A stretch of 64,000 nucleotides of DNA from contig NZ_JAPEHV010000002.1 of assembly GCF_028823665.1 (NCBI RefSeq), positions 124,001 through 188,000 of the forward strand, written 5' to 3'. The notes under the pieces were generated by a model. That model ran no database searches, was not told where the DNA came from, and saw nothing but the letters and a program-made list of their open reading frames with translations. Origin of the DNA: Microbacterium sp. C7(2022) (GTDB lineage Bacteria; Actinomycetota; Actinomycetes; Actinomycetales; Microbacteriaceae). Shown here piece after piece: positions 54,256-62,344 of the stretch. Every line of letters starts with the position of its first letter. Position 1 is the stretch's first letter. Both the position numbers and the translations under genes were made by a program.

Positions 54256-54855
54256 ATGAAGTTCGAGAACGTGTTGCTGGGTGTGCTGTCGCTCAAACCG
54301 TTCCATGGCTATGAGCTCTTGAAGTGGTTCGACGCTGAGGGTCAGTTCATTCGCTCGAACACGCACCACAGCCAGATCTACCGCGAACTCTCGCGCATGG
54401 TGAAGAACGGCCTGGTCGAATTCGAGGTCGACCCGCGAGAGGGGCGCCCCGACGCGAAGGTCTACCGCATCACCGAGCACGGCCACCGCGTGCTGCTGGA
54501 GTGGATCCACTCGCCGTACGAGCCGACCAGCCGATTCCAGGACGCCGACTTCAACACGCGTTTCGCCTTCTCCGTCGGCCTGGACTTGGGCGCCGCACTT
54601 CGTGTGGTCGAGACCGAACTGAAGTATCGGCGCGAGCAGGTTGCCATCAGTCGCGTTCGTGCGCGCGGGCTGAATGGGGCCGACGCCGTCGAAGGTTTCG
54701 ACGCTCACGCCTACTCGCGCTACGGCGAGGAGATGCACCGCTACGGCGCCCACGCCGTGGATCAGTGGATGGAATGGCTCGAGCAGATGCGCTCGAAGTT
54801 GATCGCAGACATCACCGCAAACGCCGGTGACCCAACCGCAAAGGAGCTCGCATGA
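54256..54855 (+). CDS. PadR-family transcriptional regulator
   Basis: A 199-residue PadR regulator of the long type. The winged helix (about residues 1-85) has LLGVLSLKPFHGYELLKWF in pattern, SQIYRELSRMVKNGLVEFEVD and AKVYRITEHGHRVLLEW. A C-terminal helical dimerisation domain (about 95-185) follows, rich in Glu/Arg. The ATG follows gaggagagagcg. It shares an ATGA overlap with the sulfatase. The effector is unknown but is probably the sulfate ester or its product. Confidence 0.93.
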   Translation: MKFENVLLGVLSLKPFHGYELLKWFDAEGQFIRSNTHHSQIYRELSRMVKNGLVEFEVDPREGRPDAKVYRITEHGHRVLLEWIHSPYEPTSRFQDADFNTRFAFSVGLDLGAALRVVETELKYRREQVAISRVRARGLNGADAVEGFDAHAYSRYGEEMHRYGAHAVDQWMEWLEQMRSKLIADITANAGDPTAKELA

Positions 54856-56660
54856 GAGCCATCATGGTCATGTTCGACAGCCTCAATCGTCGGATGCTTC
54901 CGCCGTACGGTGGCGACTGGGTGCACGCCCCGAACTTCGAGCGTCTGGCCGCCAAGACCATCACGTTCGACAACTGCTACGGCGGATCGATGCCATGCAT
55001 GCCCGCGCGCCGTGAGCTGCAGACCGGTCGCTACAACTTCCTGCACCGTTCGTGGGGACCGCTGGAGCCATTCGATGACTCCGTGCCGGCGATGTTGAAG
55101 GATGCCGGGGTGCATACGCACCTTGCGACCGACCACCAGCACTACTGGGAAGACGGCGGAGCGACGTATCACAATCGCTATTCGACGTACGAGTTCTTCC
55201 GCGGCCAGGAGGGTGACCCGTGGAAGGGTCAGATCGCTGACCCCGATATGCCGGACGCGCTCGGCATGACGTCCACGCTCAAGCCGAAGCTCTGGCGACA
55301 GGACTGGGTGAACCGTGCCCACCTCCAAAACGAGGCCGATCACCCGCAGACGCTCACGTTCGACGCTGGCGTCGAGTTCATCGAAACCAACAAGGATGAC
55401 GACTCGTGGTTCGTGCAGATCGAGACGTTTGATCCGCACGAGCCCTTCTTCAGCTACGCGGAATACAAGGCGCACTACGCCGCAGCCGAGTACGACGGCC
55501 CTCACTTCGACTGGCCGGACTATGCGAAGGTCACCGAGACGCCAGAAGCGGTCGAGCACGCCCGCGCGGAGTATGCAGCCCTGCTGTCGATGTGCGATGC
55601 ATCCCTCGGACGAGTTCTCGACCTCATGGACGAGCACAACATGTGGGAAGACACGATGCTGATCGTGTGCACCGACCACGGCTTCATGTTGGGTGAGCAC
55701 GGTTGGTGGGGCAAGAACGTCCAGCCCTGGTACGACGAGACCATCCACAACCCGCTGTTCGTCTGGGACCCCCGCTCACAGGTGGCAGGCGAACGCCGCG
55801 GCTCGCTCGTGCAGACGATCGACTTCGGACCCACTCTGCTCGACTTCTTCGGCGTTGAGCGCACGGAGAACATGCAGGGCCAGTCACTGGCATCCGTCGT
55901 TATCGATGACACGCCGATCCGCGAACACGGCCTGTTCGGTATCTTCGGCGGACACGTGTGCGTCACCGACGGGCGATACGTGTACATGCGCGCGTCCGCG
56001 ACACCGCAGAACCAGCCGCTGTCAGAGCACACGCTCATGCCGACGGTCATGACCGGATTCTTCCCGCATCAACAACTCGCGCACGCGCAGTTCGTCGACC
56101 CTCTCCCCTTCACGAAGGGACTCAAGGTCCTGAAGACGCCGGCGCAGTCATGGGTGAGCCCGTACGCGTTCGGCACCCAACTGTTCGACCTCGAGACCGA
56201 CCCCGACCAGGTCGCGCCGCTGCAGAACCCGGAACTCGAACTCACGATGGCTACAGCGCTTCGCGACGCGATGCGGGCGGCCGATGCTCCCGCCGAACAG
56301 TACGTACGCTTGGGCCTTCCCGAGGAGGGGCCACTGAACGAATCGCATCTGCTGATCGACGCACAGTGGCCTATGTTGCAAGCCTCACTTGCGCCGGCCT
56401 CGCACGCCGAAGACTTCGGCGCTGACGGGATCATCCTCGAGCGTCCACTGACGGAGCTGCTGACGGATGCACGTACCCGCGCGGTACTGGTCGAGCACGC
56501 TCCGATGCTCGCAGGCGGGCCGGTCGCGGCCATGATCGGCGGCATGACCTTGCTCCAGGTGGCCGCGATGATGGTCGGCCTGCTCCCCCGCCCCGTTCTC
56601 GCGGGACTCGCCCACCAACTCACCCAGGCCGTCGCCACCGACAACGTCGACGCGCACTAA
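54852..56660 (+). CDS. Cytoplasmic type I sulfatase
   Basis: A 602-residue arylsulfatase-family enzyme. Metal ligand Asp9 lies in MVMFDSLN. The modification motif is GGSMPCMPARRELQTGR: Cys49 in C-x-P-x-R would be turned into formylglycine. DPHEPF and CTDHGFMLGEHG complete the active site. Residues from about 530 to 602 form an extra helical segment not needed for the sulfatase fold. No signal peptide is present, so the substrate must enter the cell, fitting the MFS gene that follows. The family also includes sugar- and choline-sulfate enzymes; the substrate is unknown. Confidence 0.93.
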   Translation: MRAIMVMFDSLNRRMLPPYGGDWVHAPNFERLAAKTITFDNCYGGSMPCMPARRELQTGRYNFLHRSWGPLEPFDDSVPAMLKDAGVHTHLATDHQHYWEDGGATYHNRYSTYEFFRGQEGDPWKGQIADPDMPDALGMTSTLKPKLWRQDWVNRAHLQNEADHPQTLTFDAGVEFIETNKDDDSWFVQIETFDPHEPFFSYAEYKAHYAAAEYDGPHFDWPDYAKVTETPEAVEHARAEYAALLSMCDASLGRVLDLMDEHNMWEDTMLIVCTDHGFMLGEHGWWGKNVQPWYDETIHNPLFVWDPRSQVAGERRGSLVQTIDFGPTLLDFFGVERTENMQGQSLASVVIDDTPIREHGLFGIFGGHVCVTDGRYVYMRASATPQNQPLSEHTLMPTVMTGFFPHQQLAHAQFVDPLPFTKGLKVLKTPAQSWVSPYAFGTQLFDLETDPDQVAPLQNPELELTMATALRDAMRAADAPAEQYVRLGLPEEGPLNESHLLIDAQWPMLQASLAPASHAEDFGADGIILERPLTELLTDARTRAVLVEHAPMLAGGPVAAMIGGMTLLQVAAMMVGLLPRPVLAGLAHQLTQAVATDNVDAH

Positions 56661-56696
56661 CCCGCCCCTCACACAACTCACGAAGGAGTGACCACT

Positions 56697-58109
56697 ATGT
56701 CCAACGAATACTCTGCGTCGGCGGCGACCCCGCAACCTGCGGCGTCCGCCCCGACCGTGACTGCCGCAATCCGACACGGTGACCTCGACAAGAAGGGCGG
56801 CGTTCCTCGTCGCAAGACGAACCTCGTCGTCCTTGGTGGATCGATGGTCGTCGACGGCGGCGAAGGGAGCATGGCCACCACCCTGTTCCCTGTGATCGCT
56901 ACGGCCCTGTCGATCGGCACCGGCGCACTCGGCGTGCTCGCAGCGGTCGGCCGCATTGTCGGTGTGGTCGCCGGCCCCGCATGGGTGTTCCTAGCGAAGA
57001 AGTTCGGCCGCAAGTCGATCCTGGCGATCGCAACGGGCTTCTGGGGAGTCTGGGCGATCGCCGCCGGCTTCTCGCAGGACTTCACCCAGCTTCTGGTGCT
57101 CTACGGCATCATGGCAGCCGGAACGGCCGCCGCGCACGCGATCGTTCCCGAGGTGATCGGCGACTCGTTCACTGACAAGCAGCGTGGACGCGTCGTTGGG
57201 TGGCTCTACGGCGGCACTGCCGCGGTGGGCAGCCTCCTGGCTCCGCTCATCGGTCAGCTCGCCAACATCGAAGACGGCTGGCGCTACGGCTTCTTCGTGT
57301 TCGGCGCGATCAACGTCTTCTTCGGCGTGCTGATCCTCGCGTTCTACAAAGACCCGGGCACCGGTGGTGGTGAAGAGCAACTGCGCACGTTCACGCAGGC
57401 CGAGCGCCAAGAGGCATCCAAGATCACGTGGGCAAAGGTGCGGGCGCTCATGACGATCCCCAGCTACCTGATTCTGCTCGGCAGCCGTCTGCTTTCGAGC
57501 CACCTGCTGCTTGCGGTGTTCGGTGTCACCATGCTGGTGCAGGCATACGGATTCGATGTCGCGGTCGCCGCAAGCGTGATGGCGCCGTTCGGTATCGGAT
57601 ATCTGCTGGGAACCGTCGTCGGCGGCTTCCTGTCTGACTGGCTGAACAAGGTCAGCGTCAACTACGGCCGCATCGCCATGTTGCAGGGCGCTCAGCTGTT
57701 GTTCGCCGTGTTCGCGTTCTTCACGACGCAGTTCGCCTATGGCGGCATCCTGCCCTACCTGGTTCTCTTCGGGCTGTGCGGTATCGCCCAGGGATTGAAC
57801 CCGGGCGTCAACCGTCCGCTCGTCATGGCGATCGTGCCTCCCGAGCTGCGTGGCGCGGCATTCGCGATCTTCGTCTCGATCATCGAGTCGATCGGGTTCG
57901 CGATCTACTCCATCCTCGGTGGCGCCCTGGCGACCTCGATCGGGCTGCCCGGCGTGATGCTGTGGCTGGTCAGCGGAGTGATGGTCGTGAACGCCGTGTT
58001 CCTGACCCTGCTCTACAAGCCCTTCAAGAAGGACCGACTGGCGCTGGAGTCAGAGCTGGATCGTCGCCGGATCGAAATCCTCGAGCGCGAGGCGGCCGCG
58101 GGAGCGTAA
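56697..58109 (+). CDS. MFS transporter of the sulfatase operon
   Basis: A 470-residue carrier with about twelve hydrophobic helices and a 45-residue hydrophilic N-terminus. The first helix shows VVLGGSMVVDGGEGSM with an acidic residue inside the membrane, and the loop 2-3 motif is WVFLAKKFGRKSI. A conserved stretch NPGVNRPLVMAIVPPELRG lies between helices 10 and 11. The ATG at 56697 follows gaaggag with a spacing of eight; a GTG at 56688 touches that site. It is 36 bases after the sulfatase and is the likely importer of the sulfated substrate. Confidence 0.9.
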   Translation: MSNEYSASAATPQPAASAPTVTAAIRHGDLDKKGGVPRRKTNLVVLGGSMVVDGGEGSMATTLFPVIATALSIGTGALGVLAAVGRIVGVVAGPAWVFLAKKFGRKSILAIATGFWGVWAIAAGFSQDFTQLLVLYGIMAAGTAAAHAIVPEVIGDSFTDKQRGRVVGWLYGGTAAVGSLLAPLIGQLANIEDGWRYGFFVFGAINVFFGVLILAFYKDPGTGGGEEQLRTFTQAERQEASKITWAKVRALMTIPSYLILLGSRLLSSHLLLAVFGVTMLVQAYGFDVAVAASVMAPFGIGYLLGTVVGGFLSDWLNKVSVNYGRIAMLQGAQLLFAVFAFFTTQFAYGGILPYLVLFGLCGIAQGLNPGVNRPLVMAIVPPELRGAAFAIFVSIIESIGFAIYSILGGALATSIGLPGVMLWLVSGVMVVNAVFLTLLYKPFKKDRLALESELDRRRIEILEREAAAGA

Positions 58110-58129
58110 CCCGACGGCGCGCACGACAG

Positions 58130-58161
58130 AGGCGGGGTGAGAGTTCGCTCTCATCCCGCCT
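58130..58161. terminator. Terminator between MFS and LysR genes
   Basis: A 14-bp stem with one G-T pair and a TTCG loop, between convergent stops at 58109 and 58170. Confidence 0.75.
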
Positions 58162-58169
58162 TCGGGCGT

Positions 58170-59096
58170 TCACCGCTCGAACAGACGCTCGATCCCGGCG
58201 AGCGTTGCCTGGATTGCAGGCACGCGTTCGGCGCCCCGCGCCGTCACTACGTGAATGGTGCGTGCTTCTTCGTTCGGCAGCGGGATCGTGACGATACCCG
58301 GAATCTGGGGGAACGATTCCACGGCCAGACGAGGGAGTGTTGCCACGCCAATCCCCTGCGCAACGAGGCTTTCCACAGCGACGACGTTGTCGGTCTCGAA
58401 CGCGATGTCGGGCGCGAAACCCGCTCGCGCGCACAACTCGAGCAGATGCCCACGGCAACGCGGGCAACCAGCGATCCATCGCTCCCCGGCCAGGTGTGAG
58501 ACCTCGATGCTGGCGCCTGCTGCGGCAAGATGTTCACTGGGCAGCACGGCCAGCAAGTCGTCCGCACCGATCGTGGTTACCGACAGGCCTCGGGCACTCT
58601 CGCCGTGGGGATCATCGCGGTCACCGGGATAGCTAAACGTGAGAGCGATGTCGGCACGATCTTCGCGCACGGCAGCGACGGCTTCCGGCGGTTCAGCCTC
58701 AAGGTAGGTCACAATCACGCCGCTGTGGCGCCGGGCGAGATCCGACAAGAGCCTGGGGACAATGGTCGGCGAAGCCGAGGGGAACCCGACAAGCCGTACA
58801 CGGCCCGACCGTAACCCCCTTAGCTCTGCGAGTTCGCCGGCCGCGGCATCCATCGCCGTCGTCACCGCGGACGCATGACGAGCCAACACCCGCCCCGCTT
58901 CGGTCACCCGCACAGTACGCCCCACGCGCTCGACAACTGGCAGACCGATGCGCTCCTCGAGCCGTTTCACATGCTGACTGATCGCGGGCTGGCTGTAACC
59001 GAGGGCCACTGCAGCTGCCGTGATCGAGCCGCCGTCAGCGATGGCCTTGACGATCCGCAGCGATGCCGCGTCCACGTCAATGTCCCAGCGGTCCAT
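58170..59096 (-). CDS. LysR-family transcriptional regulator
   Basis: A 308-residue LTTR. The N-terminal winged helix (about residues 6-65) contains GSITAAAVALGYSQPAISQHVKRLE in pattern, followed by a linker helix and a periplasmic-binding-protein-like effector domain with VRLVGFPSAS and IALTFSYPGD. A CPRCRGHLLELC stretch in the effector domain holds three cysteines, unusual for the family. The ATG at 59096 lies six bases after TATCCT; an ATG at 59111 would overlap that element. It is divergent from a class V PLP enzyme and probably controls it. Confidence 0.92.
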   Translation of the reverse strand: MDRWDIDVDAASLRIVKAIADGGSITAAAVALGYSQPAISQHVKRLEERIGLPVVERVGRTVRVTEAGRVLARHASAVTTAMDAAAGELAELRGLRSGRVRLVGFPSASPTIVPRLLSDLARRHSGVIVTYLEAEPPEAVAAVREDRADIALTFSYPGDRDDPHGESARGLSVTTIGADDLLAVLPSEHLAAAGASIEVSHLAGERWIAGCPRCRGHLLELCARAGFAPDIAFETDNVVAVESLVAQGIGVATLPRLAVESFPQIPGIVTIPLPNEEARTIHVVTARGAERVPAIQATLAGIERLFER

Positions 59097-59102
59097 ACGC
59101 CG

Positions 59103-59108
59103 AGGATA
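59103..59108 (-). promoter_or_regulatory. Leaderless -10 element of the LysR gene (TATCCT)
   Basis: Minus strand TATCCT, cggcgt, ATG at 59096. Confidence 0.5.
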
Positions 59109-59111
59109 CAT

Positions 59112-59127
59112 AACATGACTGCATGTT
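59112..59127. promoter_or_regulatory. Candidate LysR binding palindrome
   Basis: AACATG-actg-CATGTT, a perfect 6-bp inverted repeat. It touches the LysR -10 element and is centred about 62 bases before the start of the divergent gene, the usual place for an LTTR activation site. Confidence 0.5.
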
Positions 59128-59181
59128 TTTCATCGAATACCTCCCGTAGACGCGCGGTATCAAGTTGCGCACGCTTAAGAA

Positions 59182-60264
59182 GTGAACTTCCCCAGTACCG
59201 GCCCAGCCGTGACCCGACTCGAAGATGCGCAGGCCCAATTCGTGGGCGGTCGCGGCTATCTCGCGGCGTGCACAAGCGGTCTTCCGACCCTCGCCAGCCG
59301 AGCAGCTGTCATTGCGGACATGGATGCCGCGACGAACGGACGCGTCGATCTCGACGCATATTGCCTCAGCGTCGAGGCCTCACGAGCATCCTTCGCCTCC
59401 CTCGTCGGTGTCTCTGCAGAGCGAGTCGCCATTGGATCCCAATCTTCGGTGGCGGCAGCGCTCGTCGCCGCGTCCCTTCCGCAGGGCGCGGAAGTCCTGA
59501 TCGCCGAAGGCGACTTTTCATCCATCGTGCTGCCGTTCATCCATGCCGGTCGTGGACTGCGCGTGCGCACGGCGCCCCTGCGCGACCTAGCAGGAGCGAT
59601 CGATGCCCGCACGCACATGGTCGTCTTCTCCGTCGTGCAGTCTGCAACGGGCGAGGTGGCGGATGCGGCGGGGATCGTGGCAGAGGCGAGGCGCCACGGC
59701 GCGCGCACCTTCTGCGATGCCACCCAGGCGGTGGGGTGGCTGCCCGTGCGGGCGACAGATTTCGATGCCCTCGTGTGTCACGCATACAAGTGGCTGTGCG
59801 CGCCTCGAGGGGTGGCGTTCCTCACCCTGTCGGACGCGCTCGCCGCCGATACGCCCGCGCTGTTCGCGGGCTGGTACGCCGGCGCGGACCCCTGGGCGAC
59901 GTGCTACGGCGGCGACGGCGTCCTCGCACCCGACATCACGCGGTTCGACGTATCGCCCGCGTGGCAGGCGTTCGTAGGCGCCGAGCCAGCCTTGGCGCTC
60001 CTCGCTTCCGTGCAGCCCGACGCGCTGTACTCATACACGACGGGGCTCGCAACGCGATTCCGCGCCGAACTGGGTCTGCCGGAAGTCGCACGCCCGAGCG
60101 CGATCGTCACGTGGGATGACCCGCATGGCGACGATCTACGGCAACTGGCTGCCGCAGGCATCACCGCATCCGGTCGCGCGGGGCGCGCAAGAGTCGCGTT
60201 TCACATCTTCAACGACGTGCGCGACGTCGACACGGCCGCGCGGGCAGTCACACAGAGTCGCTGA
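59182..60264 (+). CDS. Class V aminotransferase-fold PLP enzyme
   Basis: A 360-residue fold type I PLP protein of the cysteine desulfurase/isopenicillin epimerase group. The PLP lysine lies in LVCHAYKWLCAPRGVAF, the PLP Asp in FCDATQAVGW, and the cofactor-phosphate region in IGSQSSVAAAL. No desulfurase active-site Cys loop is evident, and no SufU/IscU partner is near. The reaction is unknown. The GTG at 59182 follows a poor -10 (cACGCT at six bases), which suits activator dependence. Its last 17 bases overlap the convergent MFS gene. Confidence 0.87.
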   Translation: MNFPSTGPAVTRLEDAQAQFVGGRGYLAACTSGLPTLASRAAVIADMDAATNGRVDLDAYCLSVEASRASFASLVGVSAERVAIGSQSSVAAALVAASLPQGAEVLIAEGDFSSIVLPFIHAGRGLRVRTAPLRDLAGAIDARTHMVVFSVVQSATGEVADAAGIVAEARRHGARTFCDATQAVGWLPVRATDFDALVCHAYKWLCAPRGVAFLTLSDALAADTPALFAGWYAGADPWATCYGGDGVLAPDITRFDVSPAWQAFVGAEPALALLASVQPDALYSYTTGLATRFRAELGLPEVARPSAIVTWDDPHGDDLRQLAAAGITASGRAGRARVAFHIFNDVRDVDTAARAVTQSR

Positions 60265-61525
60265 CCCGCGCTCGAAGTGCCATCGGCGCGGCCAGAATGG
60301 TTGCCGCGACCAGCACCAGCACCACCAGTGCGAGCCCGCCGTAGCCGATCCACCCCAAGACGACACCGGCGAGAATCGCGCCGACCGCCCCGACCATCGA
60401 CATGGTGAAGTCGCTGATGCCCTGCCGTCGAGTGCGTCGGTCTTCTGCGGATGCTTCGGTGAGCAATGCGGACCCCGCGACCGTGGACGCGCTCCATCCG
60501 AGGCCGAGCAGCACGAGAGCCACGGTCACCATGCTCGTGTCGTCCTGACCGAGCGACGCCGTCACCAGAGCGGCTGCGAGCAGCACTTGCCCGACGAGCA
60601 CCGTGGCGACACGTCCGACACGGTCGGCGAGGATTCCGAACACCGGCGCGAGCGCATACATCCCCGCAATGTGCAGGCTGATCGTGAACCCGATGACCGA
60701 CAGCGATGCACCGTGATGCAACAGGTGCACGGGCGTCATCGCCATGACCGAGACCATGGTTCCGTGGGCCGCGGCGACCGCAAAGATCGCATACGCTGCC
60801 GCCAGCGGGCGATCAGTTCTCGCAATGCGCAAGGCGACCGACGAGGGTTGCGCTACGACGCGCTGCGCGAGCAACAGCGGGTCGGGACGCAGGACGACCA
60901 GGTACACGAGCATCGCGAGCACTTGTGCGACGAGCGTGAACGCGTACGGTCCGGTAAGCGGTGGCATCCCGAGGGCGTCGCCGATCAACTCACCGGGTCC
61001 GGTGAGATTCGGACCGAGCACGGCGCCGATAGTCGTAGCCCACACCACGATCGACAGATCTCGGCCCCGCGACGCGTCGCTCGCGAGATCCGCCGCAGCA
61101 AAACGCGACTGGAGGTTTGCCGCTTGACCTGCGCCGACCAGCAGGAACGACGTCAGCAGAAGGGGGAAGGATGCCACGGCCACCGCCGTGACGACCAGCA
61201 GCACTCCGACCAGGGCGATGCCCATGCCGACTGTCAGCGAGACTCGGCGCCCGTGTGAGCGCGCCAGCCTGGCAAGCGGAACCGCGATGAGCGCCGTGCC
61301 GAACGTGACCGCGGCTGCGGCGAGCCCGGACAGTGATTCGTCGCCCGAAATCTGTGCCGCGAGCACCGCGCCGAGGGAGATCGTTGCGCCGAACGCCAAT
61401 CCGCCAAGCACCTGGCCGAGCGACAGCGTCCACACGGTCCGTCGCTGCACGCGCGCGACGTACTCCGGTGAGGCTGCGAATGAATCAGCCGCTGAAGCGG
61501 TCCCCGGCGACTCTCGCCCGCTCAT
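60248..61525 (-). CDS. MFS transporter, drug-efflux-like
   Basis: A 425-residue carrier with about twelve hydrophobic helices. Motif A-like loops are LARLARSHGRRVS between helices 2 and 3 and GILADRVGRVATV between helices 8 and 9. The first helix LGQVLGGLAFGATISLGAVLAA is of the YfcJ/YhhS-like type. The substrate is unknown; export of a small metabolite is plausible. The start overlaps the FAH-family stop by four bases, and the stop region overlaps the class V enzyme gene by 17 bases on the other strand. Confidence 0.88.
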   Translation of the reverse strand: MSGRESPGTASAADSFAASPEYVARVQRRTVWTLSLGQVLGGLAFGATISLGAVLAAQISGDESLSGLAAAAVTFGTALIAVPLARLARSHGRRVSLTVGMGIALVGVLLVVTAVAVASFPLLLTSFLLVGAGQAANLQSRFAAADLASDASRGRDLSIVVWATTIGAVLGPNLTGPGELIGDALGMPPLTGPYAFTLVAQVLAMLVYLVVLRPDPLLLAQRVVAQPSSVALRIARTDRPLAAAYAIFAVAAAHGTMVSVMAMTPVHLLHHGASLSVIGFTISLHIAGMYALAPVFGILADRVGRVATVLVGQVLLAAALVTASLGQDDTSMVTVALVLLGLGWSASTVAGSALLTEASAEDRRTRRQGISDFTMSMVGAVGAILAGVVLGWIGYGGLALVVLVLVAATILAAPMALRARVSDSV

Positions 61526-62292
61526 GTCGCAGCGCGAGCAGAGTTACGCAGAATACCGAGACCGGTGATCTCCACTTCAACGGTGTCGCCCGCAACGAGT
61601 GGCCCGACGCCTGCCGGAGTGCCCGTGAGGATCACATCGCCCGGCAACAGCGTGAATGCCTGCGAGGCGTAGGCGATGATGTCGGCAACACCGAAGATCA
61701 TGTCGCTTATAGGCCCGTTTTGACGCACCTCACCGTTCACGCGCGACGTGATCATCGCCCCGCCAGCCAGATCGAACTCGGTCTCGATTGCCGGGCCTAG
61801 CGGACAAAATGTGTCCATCCCCTTTGCGCGCGCCCACTGTCCGTCGCGACTCTGAAGATCGCGGGCCGTGACGTCGTTAGCGATCGTGTATCCGAACACA
61901 TAGTCCAGCGCGTTCTCGGCGGACACATTCTTCGCGATCCGACCGATCACCACGGCGAGTTCACCCTCGTAGCTCACCGACTCGGTAATTCCCGGCAGGA
62001 CGATTGCATCACCCGGCCCCACGACGGCGGTGTTCGGCTTGAAGAACAGCATCGGCTCGACGGGAACGTCGTTGCCCATCTCGGCTGCGTGATCGCGGTA
62101 GTTCCGCCCCACGCACACGACCTTCGAACGCGGAATCACGGGCGCGAGGAGCGCGGCGTCTGCCAGTGGCACGCGCTCCCCCGTGGTGTCGTATCCGGCG
62201 AACATGGGGTCGCCGGCCAACACGACGAGTTCTCCCCCGTCGACGATGCCGTACTTGATGCCGTCCTGGTGACTGAAGCGTGCGATTCTCAC
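61522..62292 (-). CDS. Fumarylacetoacetate hydrolase-family protein
   Basis: A 256-residue FAH-fold enzyme. The C-terminal catalytic domain shows VCVGRNYRDHAAEMGN, PMLFFKPNTAV, the metal-binding SYEGELAVVIG, GYTIANDVTARDLQ and LLPGDVILTGTPAGVG. Members hydrolyse or decarboxylate 2-oxo acids such as acylpyruvates or 2-hydroxyhepta-dienedioate; the exact substrate is open. The GTG at 62292 fits the leaderless spacing. It leads a two-gene unit with the MFS gene, 52 bases downstream of ilvE. Confidence 0.9.
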   Translation of the reverse strand: MRIARFSHQDGIKYGIVDGGELVVLAGDPMFAGYDTTGERVPLADAALLAPVIPRSKVVCVGRNYRDHAAEMGNDVPVEPMLFFKPNTAVVGPGDAIVLPGITESVSYEGELAVVIGRIAKNVSAENALDYVFGYTIANDVTARDLQSRDGQWARAKGMDTFCPLGPAIETEFDLAGGAMITSRVNGEVRQNGPISDMIFGVADIIAYASQAFTLLPGDVILTGTPAGVGPLVAGDTVEVEITGLGILRNSARAAT

Positions 62293-62298
62293 CGCACC

Positions 62299-62304
62299 AG
62301 CCTA
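62299..62304 (-). promoter_or_regulatory. Leaderless -10 element of the FAH-family gene (TAGGCT)
   Basis: Minus strand TAGGCT, ggtgcg, GTG at 62292. Confidence 0.5.
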
Positions 62305-62344
62305 GGCCCGCCGCGCGCCTGCGCGCACGACGGGCGAGACCTCA

